The notes: generated by a model from the letters alone, not told the origin. 64,000 nucleotides of DNA from Maniola hyperantus (GCF_902806685.2 NC_048546.1:6448001-6512000), one strand, 5' to 3'. Numbered from the stretch's first letter, positions 24,066-33,890 are shown. Numbers and translations are program-made.

Positions 24066-25432
24066 ATGTTAATAAATAATAATAATAATAAATAATCTTT
24101 ATTTCACAGACATCAAGGCCCACAATATTATGTTAGTAACCATCTTAATCTATGTTAGTAACTATATTATAATATAATGTATGTTAGTAAGAAACTTATT
24201 CTATGTTAGTTAATATAATTAATATACTTATTAACTAATGCAGACATCCAGTGCGCCTTGAGAGCGCTGTCCTGTCTGTCTGCTATCACCTTCAGGATAA
24301 TGTTAGGACTTCTCTCCAACCTACTTTTAATTGAGGCGATCCTTTTCCGTATGATTGCGAAGAAGCCGTCTACACAGTTATCCGCAAACATACCGGACGC
24401 GCTACAGTACCGAGGCAGTCCCAACATTATTCTGAAGATGTTATTATACTGGACTCGGAGGGCGTTTATAGATTTTTGGGTATAGTCAACCCACAGACTG
24501 CACGTGTAGAAGCTCTGACAAAAGGACTTGAACAAAGTGACCTTAACTTCTTTTGTGCAACGAGCAAATCTGCGAGCTATCATATTCCCTCTAACCGCCA
24601 ACGCCCTCCGTTCCCTATCAATGTCACAATTATCTTTCATGTCTGCTGTAACCACATGACCCAGGTATGTGAACTTGGGCACCCTAACCAACTCTGCACC
24701 GTACAGTCTCACTGGAGGTACATAGCTGGGAGAAATGCTACCCGCCGCAAAGACCATGAGCATGCTTTTTTTTACATTATATTTAAGTCCATGCTTTTCA
24801 GCATAGTCTTCGCACACCCGCAGCAAATCTCTCAGCGCGCAGACCGATGGGCTCAGCAGCACCATATCATCCGCGTAACTGATGTTATTAATCATCTGAT
24901 TATCAATCGAACATCCCGCATGCATGCTGCTGAGCCCCTCGATCAGCTCATTCACGTACAGGCTGAAAAGCTTCGGTGAGCTCCTCCCACCTTGCCTGAC
25001 TCCGCATTCCAGCCTATACGTGTCCGAGTATACCCCCGCCCACCTTACCTGGTTATCCTGCCTTGCATACCAGTGCCTAAAGATGCTGATGAGTTCCTGA
25101 GGCATGCCAGTGCGTCTGAGCTTGTCCCAGAGTATCGGGTAAGAAACCAGATCAAACGCTTTTGAGAGATCCAAGAAGCAGGCGTACACTGGTGTTTTCC
25201 TGCTCGTATAATACTTGACGGTCTCCTTTAGGGTCAACACGGCACTCTCCGTGGAAAGCCCTGCCCTGAACCCAAACTGTGCATCATGTAGGTCTAGGTA
25301 TTGATCCAGTTTTCTATCCAGAAGTCCGTCAAGTACCTTGGCTGTTATGGTAGCTAATGAAATCGGCCTATAGTTTTTGATATCTGTAACGTCCCCCGTT
25401 CTGTCCTTCACAACTGGCACCACCACAACTTA
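24066..25432 (-). mobile_element. 5'-truncated non-LTR retrotransposon (CR1/Rex-like group)
   Basis: Minus-strand LINE copy. Going 5' to 3' it holds an open RT frame (25426-24206), a ~110-bp 3' UTR and AATAAA (about 24100), then a TTA/TAA microsatellite tail at 24066-24096. The endonuclease domain and the first part of ORF2 are absent. I could not find a clean target duplication. Microsatellite tails are known in CR1/L2-type LINEs, but the clade call is tentative. Confidence 0.8.
24206..25426 (-). CDS. LINE reverse transcriptase, N-terminally truncated (406 codons)
   Basis: Reverse transcriptase of a non-LTR retrotransposon, which would copy the element RNA at a nicked target. Seen directly: fingers block NYRPISL (residues 18-24), FGFRAGLSTESAV (51-63), motif A LDLSKAFD (85-92), motif B RQGG followed by SP.LF (144-154), catalytic YADD (184-187) and the thumb-region YLG (254-256), then a C-terminal domain rich in Cys/Tyr/Trp to residue 406. 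All catalytic aspartates are present and no stop interrupts it. The first codon is GTG at the truncation point, not a genuine start: a full ORF2 would add an apurinic endonuclease and several hundred residues. A diverged relative of residues about 272-400 is at 33362-33799. It cannot be autonomous in this form. The apparent 167-codon frame on the opposite strand (24476-24979) is a shadow. Confidence 0.85.
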   Translation of the reverse strand: MVVPVVKDRTGDVTDIKNYRPISLATITAKVLDGLLDRKLDQYLDLHDAQFGFRAGLSTESAVLTLKETVKYYTSRKTPVYACFLDLSKAFDLVSYPILWDKLRRTGMPQELISIFRHWYARQDNQVRWAGVYSDTYRLECGVRQGGRSSPKLFSLYVNELIEGLSSMHAGCSIDNQMINNISYADDMVLLSPSVCALRDLLRVCEDYAEKHGLKYNVKKSMLMVFAAGSISPSYVPPVRLYGAELVRVPKFTYLGHVVTADMKDNCDIDRERRALAVRGNMIARRFARCTKEVKVTLFKSFCQSFYTCSLWVDYTQKSINALRVQYNNIFRIMLGLPRYCSASGMFADNCVDGFFAIIRKRIASIKSRLERSPNIILKVIADRQDSALKAHWMSALVNKYINYIN

Positions 25433-25651
25433 CTTAATGTAAAACAAGATTAGAATATTAAGTCCTGTAAATTAACGTTTCCAATTATTCCAATTATAAC
25501 GTTTCAAAGTAGGATCATTAAGGATTTTTGAAATAAGATTATAACATAATATTAAAAGCTTTCACTTGATGACAATCATGCGTGATGGAAAGCAATGATC
25601 AAATGTATAATGTACCTATAGGTTGGAGTAGCAGAGACTGACTAGGGTATC
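25433..25651. other. Unique DNA between LINE and foldback element
   Basis: Nothing recognised. Confidence 0.4.
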
Positions 25652-25805
25652 TAAGCCTGCAGTGCGAATTTTTTCCGCGCGGTTTTTCACGTAGAATCTA
25701 GAAATTGTATGGAGTAATATACACGCGGACGGCTTCATACAATTTCCATGTCACAGAATTCGGCGGAAAAAATCACGCACTGAAATTGCTCAGTACGGGC
25801 TTACC
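25652..25805. mobile_element. Foldback MITE-like element
   Basis: Arms at about 25652-25712 and 25731-25805 are imperfect inverted copies. They share CAGTGCG next to TTTTTTCCGC, and AAATTGTATG near the centre. A TAAGCC/GGCTTA pair marks the tips. No coding. Confidence 0.6.
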
Positions 25806-26450
25806 CTTAGAAAATGCCTTTTCACCCTTGCCATGGAATTACAAGTAGCAGGAAACACGGACCTTGAAAGAGCATTTCATACTGAAACTTTGAACAAAAT
25901 ACGCTTCGAGCGAATTGATTGGATGTCAGCCACAAAAGAATATCAACTCGCGCGGTTTCTGGGTACTCTGGTAGATCATTGAAGAAGGAACAAAGTTGTA
26001 AAGGTGGCTAGTGTAGGTAAGTACTCAGGAACTTCTTAACTACTTTACAAAGCTCTATATATGGATAAAGATCCAATAGAAAAGGTCGGTCGACGGAATC
26101 TAACAAACTAAAATCGAACGAATTATTTATTAGTTGTGTTCGGTTTTTCCGCCTTACATAAATAGTTTTCTCAATAAAAGGTTTTTATAGGCTACTATGA
26201 AATATGAGCTTCGATAAAGCACACGGGCGTCGGGCGTCCGTATGCACGGTGCAGCCTATATTACAATACAATACAGTTATGTAATGATCGTGTGTATGGA
26301 GTATAATGGAATTTAAATAAAAAATGTTTTCTTTATATCAGTGGTGCATTGTTGCGGGACAGTAACGGTGGCCACACGCGCGCCACTGCCACTTCACGGC
26401 GTCCACTATAGACCGCTCTTTATACTTCACGACTCACGACCTATAATTTT
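25806..26450. other. Unique DNA, no feature recognised
   Basis: No gene or repeat family recognised. Confidence 0.4.
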
Positions 26451-26640
26451 TATACCTATGGTACGCGACAGGTTGAGATGACAATCGGGGAGGAAACGCT
26501 CCGCACATAGGTACCTACGTACAGCTTCGAGCTAACCCGGTGCGGGCGAGCGCGGGTCGCGGGTGACAGACGAGTGTATGGGGCGTTTCCCCGCCTCATA
26601 CCCCGATCGCCATCTCGACCTGTCGCAAACTATAGGTATA
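26451..26640. mobile_element. MITE, GCGACAGGTTGAGATGGC family
   Basis: About 60-bp inverted arms: TATACCTATGGTACGCGACA at the left, mirrored by GTCGCAAACTATAGGTATA at the right, including CAATCGGGG/CCCCGATCG. The interior is GC-rich. A second partial copy is at 59095-59230, and a scrap (TATAGTACGCGACAGGT) lies near 37053. Confidence 0.75.
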
Positions 26641-26648
26641 TTTTTAAA

Positions 26649-26880
26649 CTAGCTGATTCCCACAATTTAGGTTTTTGAAATCCCGTAGGAACTTTTTGTT
26701 GAACTGATTTACCAGGATAAAAAGTAGCCTATGTCACTGTCCAGACTGTATGTATTGTCTTTAACTATATCCATGCAAAAAATCAAACCAATTCCTTACT
26801 CCGTTGCGGTGTGATTGAAAGACAATAAACCAATAAACCAACAAACAAATACACTTTCGCATTTGTATAATAAGTATATT
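26649..26880 (-). mobile_element. Helitron-like non-autonomous element
   Basis: The terminal CTAG is at 26649-26652 (3' end on the minus strand). The family body has AAATCCCGTAGGAAC and CAGGATAAAAAGTAGCC. The 5' side is ACACTTTCGCATTTGTATAA with an AACA-rich repeat. It lies 8 bp beyond the MITE that ends at 26640. Confidence 0.6.
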
Positions 26881-26934
26881 TCTATTTTGCTATACCAGAT
26901 TATTGTAATTTAAATAACCTGTGATAATTACATA

Positions 26935-27027
26935 AAACCATTTCCAAGGAAGTCATTGTGATTTGTGACGTAAAGGAGTAGGTAACAAATATTCAAACTT
27001 TCACATTTATAATGTTATTAGGATTGT
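26935..27027 (-). mobile_element. Helitron-like 5' fragment
   Basis: The segment ending TTTCACATTTATAATGTTATTAG matches the 5' side of the same family (compare 8985-9040). The rest is lost. Confidence 0.45.
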
Positions 27028-27486
27028 AGGGCTAGGGCCTAAACAAACTGAACATAATAAGGATATTATACCTAAGTCTAAAATAGTAATACTCAGTAGG
27101 ATATTCATTCATTCTAGTAAATCCAAAACGTAAGCTGTAAAGCGGCTTCGATACGATAGGATATAAGTACATATAACGTATACTAGATCATTGTTTGCTC
27201 TTAAATTTGTTTTCATTTGATAAGAGTTCCAGCTTGCTTCTACTAAAACGTATGAATTGTATCGTATCATTTTGTTTTGTGCATCGCCCGCCTCAACTTT
27301 GTTAAAAGATTTGATTGTTTTATTTGAAAAAACATTTATCATTTATTATATCGAGTCATAAGTGCATTGTGTTAAACCTGAAACAAACACAACGAGGGGC
27401 GGCAGAGTCGCGCTACGGTAACTGCACGGGATATCATCACAGTGTACAATATAGAAATATTTTTAAGTATTTAAATATTTTTTTAC
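27028..27486. other. AT-rich unique DNA
   Basis: No gene or repeat recognised. Confidence 0.4.
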
Positions 27487-27868
27487 AATTGGGTATTTGA
27501 CTCCAATTTTTTTATTACTTTATTATAAACTAGGATAAAAATAATGACGGAAACTGAAAAACTAATTAAATCAATCCAACAACAAAAAAGTTATAAGCAT
27601 TTAAACATTTCTGATTAGACAGAGATAGCGATATAGCATTTTGACGTCACACCTTACTAATGCCATAGTAGCTTCGTGCGGTTTCATACAAATTGTCGTT
27701 TTGCGAGAAAGGGATAGAAGACCCTCCCACTCCAAAATTGAAATACCTGTAACTTTGTAAATCTTTGTTGGATTTTAATATTTTTTTCAGCGTGCGTCAT
27801 TATTTTTATCCTAGTTTATACTAAAGTAATAATATTTATCAAATTCAAAAGTAGGAAAATACCCAATT
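27487..27868. mobile_element. DNA-transposon MITE with long terminal inverted repeats
   Basis: Tips AATTGGGTATTT and AAATACCCAATT. Inner arms ATAAACTAGGATAAAAATAA and its complement are followed by ATGACG/CGTCAT, giving arms of ~70 bp with an indel. The interior is about 240 bp and non-coding. No transposase; superfamily not assigned. Confidence 0.75.
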
Positions 27869-27892
27869 AGGTACCTACTTTTGAATCGTCAA

Positions 27893-27935
27893 ATGCATCT
27901 ACCACTGCCATTGGTTCGGAATGCCGAGAAGACAA
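27893..27935 (-). mobile_element. Scrap of pentamer-tailed retroelement
   Basis: ACTGCCATTGGTTCGGAATGCC-type sequence shared with 62935-63092 and 58262-58330. Confidence 0.4.
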
Positions 27936-28792
27936 CATACGACAAGAAACAACGAGGCTAGTAGAGTAGAAGCGCAGCTTCCGATTTCATACACTTCCTT
28001 GTATTTATAAATATTATAGACATATACTAGTAAGCTGGATAAGGTGTGGGATAGAAAATGACGGCTATTTATTGTGTCGATTCATAGCGCCCCATCGAGA
28101 GTACCGGGAATTAAAATTGATACTTTGTGTCAAAAGGTCTTAGGATAGTTGCCGTGGTGATAAATGTTATATCACTAACATTTCGTTCCGAGTACGCCTA
28201 GTTGACGCTTACTGTTGCAATCAGCGTCAAAATGGCGATAATAAAGTTGCTTAAAGCACAGGTCGACAATAGCAAGTCCAGCGTACTTGTTGTTGTACAG
28301 CGTAGAAGTCAGTGCTTTGTATTAGAACTTGTAGGAGAAGGATTTGTTCAATCCTTCGCCGTCGCGCCGCACTGCCGTTACGCGGTCTGTTTGTTTCGGC
28401 CTCATAGTCAAAGATTGCCGTGCCCATAGGTGATCTAGGTCAATAGCTGACTAAAATGGAAACACCATTATCTCGAGCACGCCATAGGACAATGACGTAA
28501 GTCCGGAGCACAGAGCACTAGTAAACCATTGACGACCATCATTACGTTCTTTGTTCGATAGTTGTTATCAATAACGGTTATTTTAATGATGCATAGACAT
28601 GTCCTTAGTAAAGATATATTGCAAACACAATTTGCCATTTTTCATCTCAGTGTCGATTAAATTGTGTCTATTTTTAATATTATTTATAACCACAGCTCCA
28701 ATAATATAATTTTAATATAGGTAGATTATTCAAAACATTTTGCTTTTTAAAACTGTGTGATTAAAATATATCAGTTGAAACATGAAATATTA
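27936..28792. other. Unique DNA, no feature recognised
   Basis: A 75-codon frame at 28202-28429 (+) has no recognisable domain. Confidence 0.4.
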
Positions 28793-28990
28793 GATGACGC
28801 GTCCGACTTCATCTGCGTAGATTTAGGTGGGAACTCTTTGATTTTCCGGGGCAAAAAGTAGGCAGCCTATGTCCGTTCCCGGAATGCAAGTTATCTTTGT
28901 ACCTTTTGTCAAAATGTGTTAGATGTAGGTAGGTACGGTATGATTCGGGCGTGAAAAGCATGCAGACAGATGAATAGACATACTTTCGCT
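28793..28990 (-). mobile_element. Helitron-like element, ends degraded
   Basis: GACGCGTCCGACTTCATCTG, then TTTGATTTTCCGGGGCAAAA and the family's 5' CAGACAGATGAATAGACATAC region. No clear CTAG or TC ends. Confidence 0.55.
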
Positions 28991-29019
28991 ATCATCATCA
29001 TCATCATCATCATCATCAA
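28991..29019 (+). repeat. (ATC)n microsatellite
   Basis: Perfect ATC run, possibly left from a SINE tail. Confidence 0.9.
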
Positions 29020-29267
29020 AGCTCTAACGGTTTCAAGCGACACCTTTCCAACTTTAAACTTCCAAAACCCCGTGCCTCTCTTTTTATTTTATCAATCTAG
29101 GTACTGATTTGATTGAACGAATTCACCTGATCGGAAACCAATTAAGTAAAGTTTTTCTTTTATTTTTGCTGTGTACATGAAAAATAATACATATTATTTC
29201 CATATTTATTTACACTAAATAAATTAAAATAATAAGCTTGTAACGAATGAATAACCTTAACAGCCAT

Positions 29268-29584
29268 ACTCAGAGTAGCTTAATCGTTACTTAAGTTTAG
29301 TTAAAACGAGACAGAGCTATATCTCTCACATAAATCTGTCTCGTTTTAACTTAATCTTTAATAGCCTCAATAGCTCAACCGGTAAAGGAGTGGACTGAAA
29401 ACCGAAAGGTCGACGGTTCAAACCCCGTCCGTTGCACTATTGTCGTACCTACTCCTAGCACAAGCCTGACGCTTAGTTGGAGAGGAATATTAGTTATTAT
29501 TATGGTTGGAATATTAGTCATTTAACATGGCTAATTTTCTTTAAAAAAAAAAAAAAACTTAAGTAACCATTAGCGACTCTGAGT
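29268..29584. mobile_element. Foldback MITE interrupted by a SINE
   Basis: Outer tips ACTCAGAGT (29268-29276) and ACTCTGAGT (29576-29584) are flanked by T/A, compatible with a TA target site. Arms continue as CTTAAG and GTTAAAACGAGACAGA/TCTGTCTCGTTTTAAC around a short loop near 29315-29335. The right arm is split by the SINE at 29355-29557. Without the SINE the element would be about 110 bp. Confidence 0.8.
29355..29557 (+). mobile_element. tRNA-Phe-like SINE (family C), nested
   Basis: Starts TCTTTAATAGCCTCAATAGC. The tRNA-Phe-like head has CTCAACCGGTAAAGG, GACTGAAAAC and B box GGTTCAAACCC, with a CACAAGCCTGACGC tail domain and poly-A. It is flanked by the direct repeat AACTTAA (29348-29354 and 29556-29562, one end overlapping the poly-A), marking the insertion into the right arm of the foldback. 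Confidence 0.85.
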
Positions 29585-29850
29585 ACCGCGGTAAGAGCTC
29601 TAGAGACAAGACGGGGAACGCGCCGGTCAAGCGCGGTGTTCCATACTAAAGCAATATTGCCGCGCGCACTCACGACCCGCCATTACCCAATAAAATTAAT
29701 TTTACTTAATAATCGATTATCGATTATTGGATGCAGTCGTATGGTTTCGGCGCCCGTGATGGATCGGCGGTGCGGACCCCCCGCGCTGCTCGCCGCACGC
29801 TTCGTTCGCGAACACGATCTGTCGGCGGCGTAGCGCTCACTGACCACAGT
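29585..29850. promoter_or_regulatory. GC-rich island with near-palindromic ATCGAT pair (speculative)
   Basis: Two ATCGAT sites sit in a near-perfect palindrome at 29708-29728, the kind of core bound by Onecut/Cut-type homeodomain proteins. A GC-rich stretch follows (29745-29835). An open 65-codon frame at 29636-29833 covers the island but has no recognised domain. Regulatory function is inferred from composition and motif only. Confidence 0.2.
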
Positions 29851-30153
29851 AGGCTTCTAATATATCTTTAATTACACTGCTAGATAGACAATGTAGAATC
29901 TATATCGTTACAACTGTTTTTTTACGGGACGGATAGATTAATAGCTTAAAAGTTAGGTAGGTACAATCACGAGTAACTTTTATACACGTCTTATAATTTA
30001 AAAAAATATTACAAAAAATTATAGGCAATATCACTCGGGATGATGTTAACGATCGCACACATCCAAATCAGTTTAGGCATTTAGAAGTTCTGGTGGAATA
30101 AAGAAACGAACATAACACTGCTTTTTTGAGTAGGTAGTCGAATAAAAATATAG
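29851..30153. other. AT-rich unique DNA
   Basis: Nothing recognised. Confidence 0.4.
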
Positions 30154-30307
30154 CTAGCTGTTGCTTGCGAAATCAACTATCCACAAAAAGCCACGTTTTT
30201 CAACATTATTTTACATGATAAAATATCTCTTTACTTTCCGATTCAGTGGATGAGCCGTAAAAAAGTAACAGAGACAGACGCATTTTCTGATTTTCTTAGT
30301 ATGGATA
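30154..30307 (-). mobile_element. Helitron-like element, diverged
   Basis: Terminal CTAG at 30154-30157 on the 3' side. Weakly matching body with GTGGATGAGCCGTAAAA, CAGAGACAGACGCATTTTC and the 5' side TTAGTATGGA. Confidence 0.5.
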
Positions 30308-31251
30308 TTGTACTGAAATTGATGGTGGTTTAACAAAGGTCTCTCCGTCACTTACTCCACATAATCGTAGTTTGATTCTCATTTGAATATAAAGCAACCA
30401 AAGTTTATGAAATTTTACAGACACATTCTAGAAACTAATAATATCTGTCTATAGTTTTCTATATTTCTCTAAAGATATGTAGTTTTAGCTGCTACACTAC
30501 ATGTTACATACATATTGTATTTACCGATTTAAGTTTTAGATCAGATAACTGCTGTTGTTATAAGTTGGGGATTGAATTATTTGGGTTCTATGTAATAATC
30601 TAAAGCAATAACTTAAAGTAGCTATTTACCTAAAACCTGTACATTCGCAATCCGTCAGTTTGGTAATAAGCTGCATGCGTAGGTGCTTTAGTAGTAAGAA
30701 GTATTTTACACAGTACACTGTATATCATTAAGACGCTAGTAGTTGTCATATTAAAATATATAGCAACTTAATAAAGTGCTCTAATTTAAGACGTTTACGA
30801 CTTTCTGAAATGGCGGTTCATCCTCATAAAGCAGGTATTTATGACGACAGTTTGCCAGACAGGCTACATACATCAAAGGCAATAAATGATTACCATACAC
30901 AACTAGCTAGCTTGTAGACAACATGCATACAATATGAGTTCCAGCAAGCATTGGAGCCTGGTAGCGTTGTTTGACGATGCATCGGCTGATCGGGCGGTAA
31001 TAGCCAGCCTTGTAGCCCATCTATAACGAATTTCTTATTCATCGATATTAATATGAGTACATGACAACCGTCCGCTGCGTACAAATGAGTGGAGCCGTTC
31101 ACAACGGATTATATTTATGTGAACATCTCCTGATCCGCAATTAGCGTTGCCACTACCTATAGCAAGACACGCGTACAAAGCTCATAATATGATTAATTAT
31201 CCGTAATTTATAAACATAGAAATATACAATATAGTCTTTAATCTTAATCTA
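30308..31251. other. Unique DNA, no feature recognised
   Basis: A 70-codon minus frame at 30890-31102 has no domain. Nothing else recognised. Confidence 0.4.
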
Positions 31252-31263
31252 GGGTGTCGTTTA

Positions 31264-31590
31264 GGCTGAAGCGGTGCTAGCCTGGTGGCACAGTTTTACG
31301 GTAGCCTCCTATCCGGTATCAAGGGTTCGTTTCTGGGCACGCAACTTTAACTTTTCGGAGGTATGTGCGTTTTAAACAATTAAATTATCACTTGTTTTAA
31401 CGGCGAAGGAAAAAATTGTAAGGAAACCGGCATGCTTGAGAGTTCTCCATAAGGTTCTCAAAGGTGTCTGAACTCTGAAGTCTGCTAATCCGCACTTGGT
31501 CAGTATGGTGGACTATAGCCCAACTCTTCTTATTCTGACAGGACACCCGTCCTCGGTAGTCAGCCGGCGATGGGTTGATAATGTTGATGA
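31264..31590 (+). mobile_element. SINE family A, near full length
   Basis: Complete though diverged copy: head, B-box region AGGGTTCGTTTCTGGG, core and GATGGGTTGATAATG tail. Flanked by imperfect 12-bp direct repeats GGGTGTCGTTTA (31252-31263) and GGGTATCTTTTA (31591-31602), taken as the target-site duplication. The two mismatches show it is older than the LINE 100 bp downstream. Confidence 0.8.
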
Positions 31591-31698
31591 GGGTATCTTT
31601 TAACCAGCAATAATGTCATTAGCCTACATTAGTATTATTTTAGTAAAAACAGCGTTAACTCTGTGTAAAGTTTTAATTTTTATCTCAGTTAGGTATTT

Positions 31699-33263
31699 GG
31701 GTCCCAAGAAAGCTCCTGGATATGATTTAATTACGAGAGAAATTTTATTAAACCTTCCAAGGAAAGCCATAGTTAAGCTCACCACAATAATAAACGCTGC
31801 ATTTAGGCTCAGGTACGTGCCTAATGTGTGGAAAGTGGCCGAGGTCATTATGATAGCTAAGCCAGGAAAACCACCTCATGAAGCAACATCATATAGGCCT
31901 ATCTCTTTGTTGCCTATTATGTCAAAACTATTTGAAAAGCTCCTACTGAAGAGGATGAAACCAATATTAGAAAACAAAAACCTGATACCAGATCATCAGT
32001 TTGGATTCAGAGAGAAACATTCAACTATTGATCAAGTACATAGAATTGTTAACACCATAGAAAAAACAATTGAAGAAAAGAAAGTTTGTTCCACGGTATT
32101 TCTTGATATTGAAAAGGCTTTTGATAAAGTTTGGCATGAAGGTCTTATTCATAAAATTAGAAACGAGCTACCCAAATCATTCGCAGATATCCTGGAATCA
32201 TACATAACAGATAGAGCATTTAGAGTAAGACAAGAAGATGCCTACTCTGAGCTTAAATGTATAAAAGCTGGAGTTCCGCAAGGGAGTGTTTTAGGGCCGG
32301 TCCTGTACCTATTATATACCTGCGATATTCCAGACCTTGAAAACAATACGATTGCCACTTTTGCTGATGATACTGCCATTATGGCCGTAGGAGGCACACA
32401 TGAAGAGGCAGTGGGTAACGTACAAATAGCGCTAAATAAATGGACTAAAAAGTGGAGAATAAAGCTAAATGAATCAAAGTCAGTTCATATAGATTTCACA
32501 AATAAAACAAAAAAGTATCACGCTGTCTTCATAAACGACCAAAAAATCTCCTACGTGGATACAGCTAAATACCTTGGTATGACACTTGATGTGAAGTTGC
32601 GCTGGAAAGCTCATGTCAAGAAAAAAAGGAAAGAACTTGATATAAAGTATAAACAGATGTATTGGCTACTTGGTAGATATTCCTCGCTGTCAATACACAA
32701 CAAGATTCTTTTGTACAGACAAGTCCTGATGCCCATTTGGACTTATGGCATACAGCTGTGGGGCTGTACCAAAAAAAGTAACATCCAAATCATCCAACGG
32801 TTCCAAAACAAAGTACTCAGGAATATTGTAAATGCACCCTGGTACATCAGAAATGATGATATTCATAGGGACCTTCAAATTGAATACGTCCATAAAGTTA
32901 TCACCAAATCTGCCAAAGCCCACGACTATAGGCTTCACCACCACGTTAACGTTGAAGCAATCCAGCTGCTTGACGTAACGGAGACAGTGAGACGACTAAA
33001 AAGGACCAAACCTTTTGAGTTAGTGTATAGTGATTAGTGATAGTGTACATAGTGTAAGTGCTGAAAGAACACGTGAACAAAGTGTCATATCTCAAATCAA
33101 GAAAGACTAAGATGCGTCAGTGGACAATTTCTTAGTATATAAGATAATTTATAAGTTTAGGTTAAAATAAAATTACTTATTAGTCATACATTAGGCTAGA
33201 TCGTAATATAATTGAGTAGCTAATTGGCACTCAACAATAAGGAAAAAAAAAAAAAAAAAAAAA
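31699..33263 (+). mobile_element. Jockey-type LINE, 5'-truncated, with perfect target duplication
   Basis: Exactly bounded insertion. GTTAGGTATTT occurs at 31688-31698 and again at 33264-33274, after a run of 21 A (33243-33263). Between them are 1338 bp of open RT frame and about 205 bp of 3' UTR. The perfect duplication, intact frame and uninterrupted poly-A argue for recent retrotransposition. The missing 5' part (gag-like ORF1, endonuclease, RT N-terminus) is typical of incomplete reverse transcription. Confidence 0.9.
31700..33037 (+). CDS. Jockey-type reverse transcriptase, C-terminal part (about 445 codons)
   Basis: ORF2 reverse transcriptase of the Jockey clade. Blocks in order: KKAPGYDLITREIL, SYRPISLLPIMSKLFEK, PDHQFGFREKHSTIDQVHR, motif A FLDIEKAFDKVWHEGL (about 32098-32145), motif B AGVPQGSVLGPVLYLLY (about 32269-32319), catalytic FADD (about 32360), then NESKS and YLG. 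After these comes the C-terminal WTYGIQLWGCT and WYIRNDDIHRDL region characteristic of Jockey elements. The frame is uninterrupted to the TAG at 33035. The open frame extends back to ATG 31613, but codons before 31699 are target DNA that happens to be in frame, so the start is artificial. Enzymatically incomplete because the endonuclease is missing. Confidence 0.9.
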   Translation, partial: GPKKAPGYDLITREILLNLPRKAIVKLTTIINAAFRLRYVPNVWKVAEVIMIAKPGKPPHEATSYRPISLLPIMSKLFEKLLLKRMKPILENKNLIPDHQFGFREKHSTIDQVHRIVNTIEKTIEEKKVCSTVFLDIEKAFDKVWHEGLIHKIRNELPKSFADILESYITDRAFRVRQEDAYSELKCIKAGVPQGSVLGPVLYLLYTCDIPDLENNTIATFADDTAIMAVGGTHEEAVGNVQIALNKWTKKWRIKLNESKSVHIDFTNKTKKYHAVFINDQKISYVDTAKYLGMTLDVKLRWKAHVKKKRKELDIKYKQMYWLLGRYSSLSIHNKILLYRQVLMPIWTYGIQLWGCTKKSNIQIIQRFQNKVLRNIVNAPWYIRNDDIHRDLQIEYVHKVITKSAKAHDYRLHHHVNVEAIQLLDVTETVRRLKRTKPFELVYSD

Positions 33264-33361
33264 GTTAGGTATTTCTAGTCATTTCGGACGCTAAAACATA
33301 CATTTGAATTTTGATTAATTATGTGCAATAACAATAAAAACTTCATTAATAACCATTAGTA

Positions 33362-33799
33362 GAACGCAGGGCGTTGTCTGTTAGGGCGAACATGATTGTC
33401 CGCAGGTTTGCTCGTTGTTCTGTAGCCGTCAAAATCACTCTTTTCAGAGCATATTGCACCTCCTTCTACACGAGCAGCCTGTGGATCGATTACACGCAAA
33501 AGCAGTACAATGCCCTGCGTGTACAATATAATAATGCATTCAGGATGCTGATGGGGCTGCCCAGATTCTGCAGCGCGTCAGGGATGTTCGCCGAGGCGCA
33601 TGTAGACTGTTTTTATACTACTATGCGAAAGCGGTGCACATCCCTGTTGCGTAGAGTCCGGTCCAGCCCCAATGGCCTCCTGAAGGTATTTTCTGACAGG
33701 ATCGACTGCCAGTACTTGAATCACTGTTGTATGATTCACGTGCTGGCAAATCGATCCTGTCCTAATTTAAATAGTTATAGATTTTTTACTAACAAATAG
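33362..33799 (+). pseudogene. LINE ORF2 C-terminal fragment
   Basis: Starts ERRALSVRANM and continues ARCSVAVKITLF, DYTQKQYNALRVQYNN and GLPRFCSASGMFAE. It aligns along its length to residues about 272-400 of the RT at 24206-25426, with roughly 60% identity by eye. No RT catalytic motif is included. The frame is open from the truncation point to TAG at 33797. No true start codon: the first homologous codon is GAA. Confidence 0.85.
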
Positions 33800-33883
33800 G
33801 TTTAAGTTTCGTGTAATTACTAACACTAATATGATCCTCGTTGGTCGAAATAAAAACATTTTATTTTTTATTTTTTTATTTTT
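33362..33883 (+). mobile_element. 5'-truncated LINE (relative of the 24-kb LINE) with target duplication
   Basis: A 522-bp insertion flanked by ATTAGTA at 33355-33361 and 33884-33890. It holds the last ~140 codons of ORF2, a 3' UTR and a TTTTTAT-type simple tail. It lies about 90 bp after the Jockey-type copy but is an independent insertion of a different LINE group. Confidence 0.8.
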
Positions 33884-33890
33884 ATTAGTA

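Noticed and set aside
24476..24979. 167-codon plus-strand reading frame
   Set aside because: Lies antisense to the reverse transcriptase at 24206-25426; its openness is a shadow of that coding sequence.
31613..31698. Start of the Jockey-type ORF at ATG 31613
   Set aside because: The target-site duplication places the element boundary at 31699, so the first 29 codons are target DNA.
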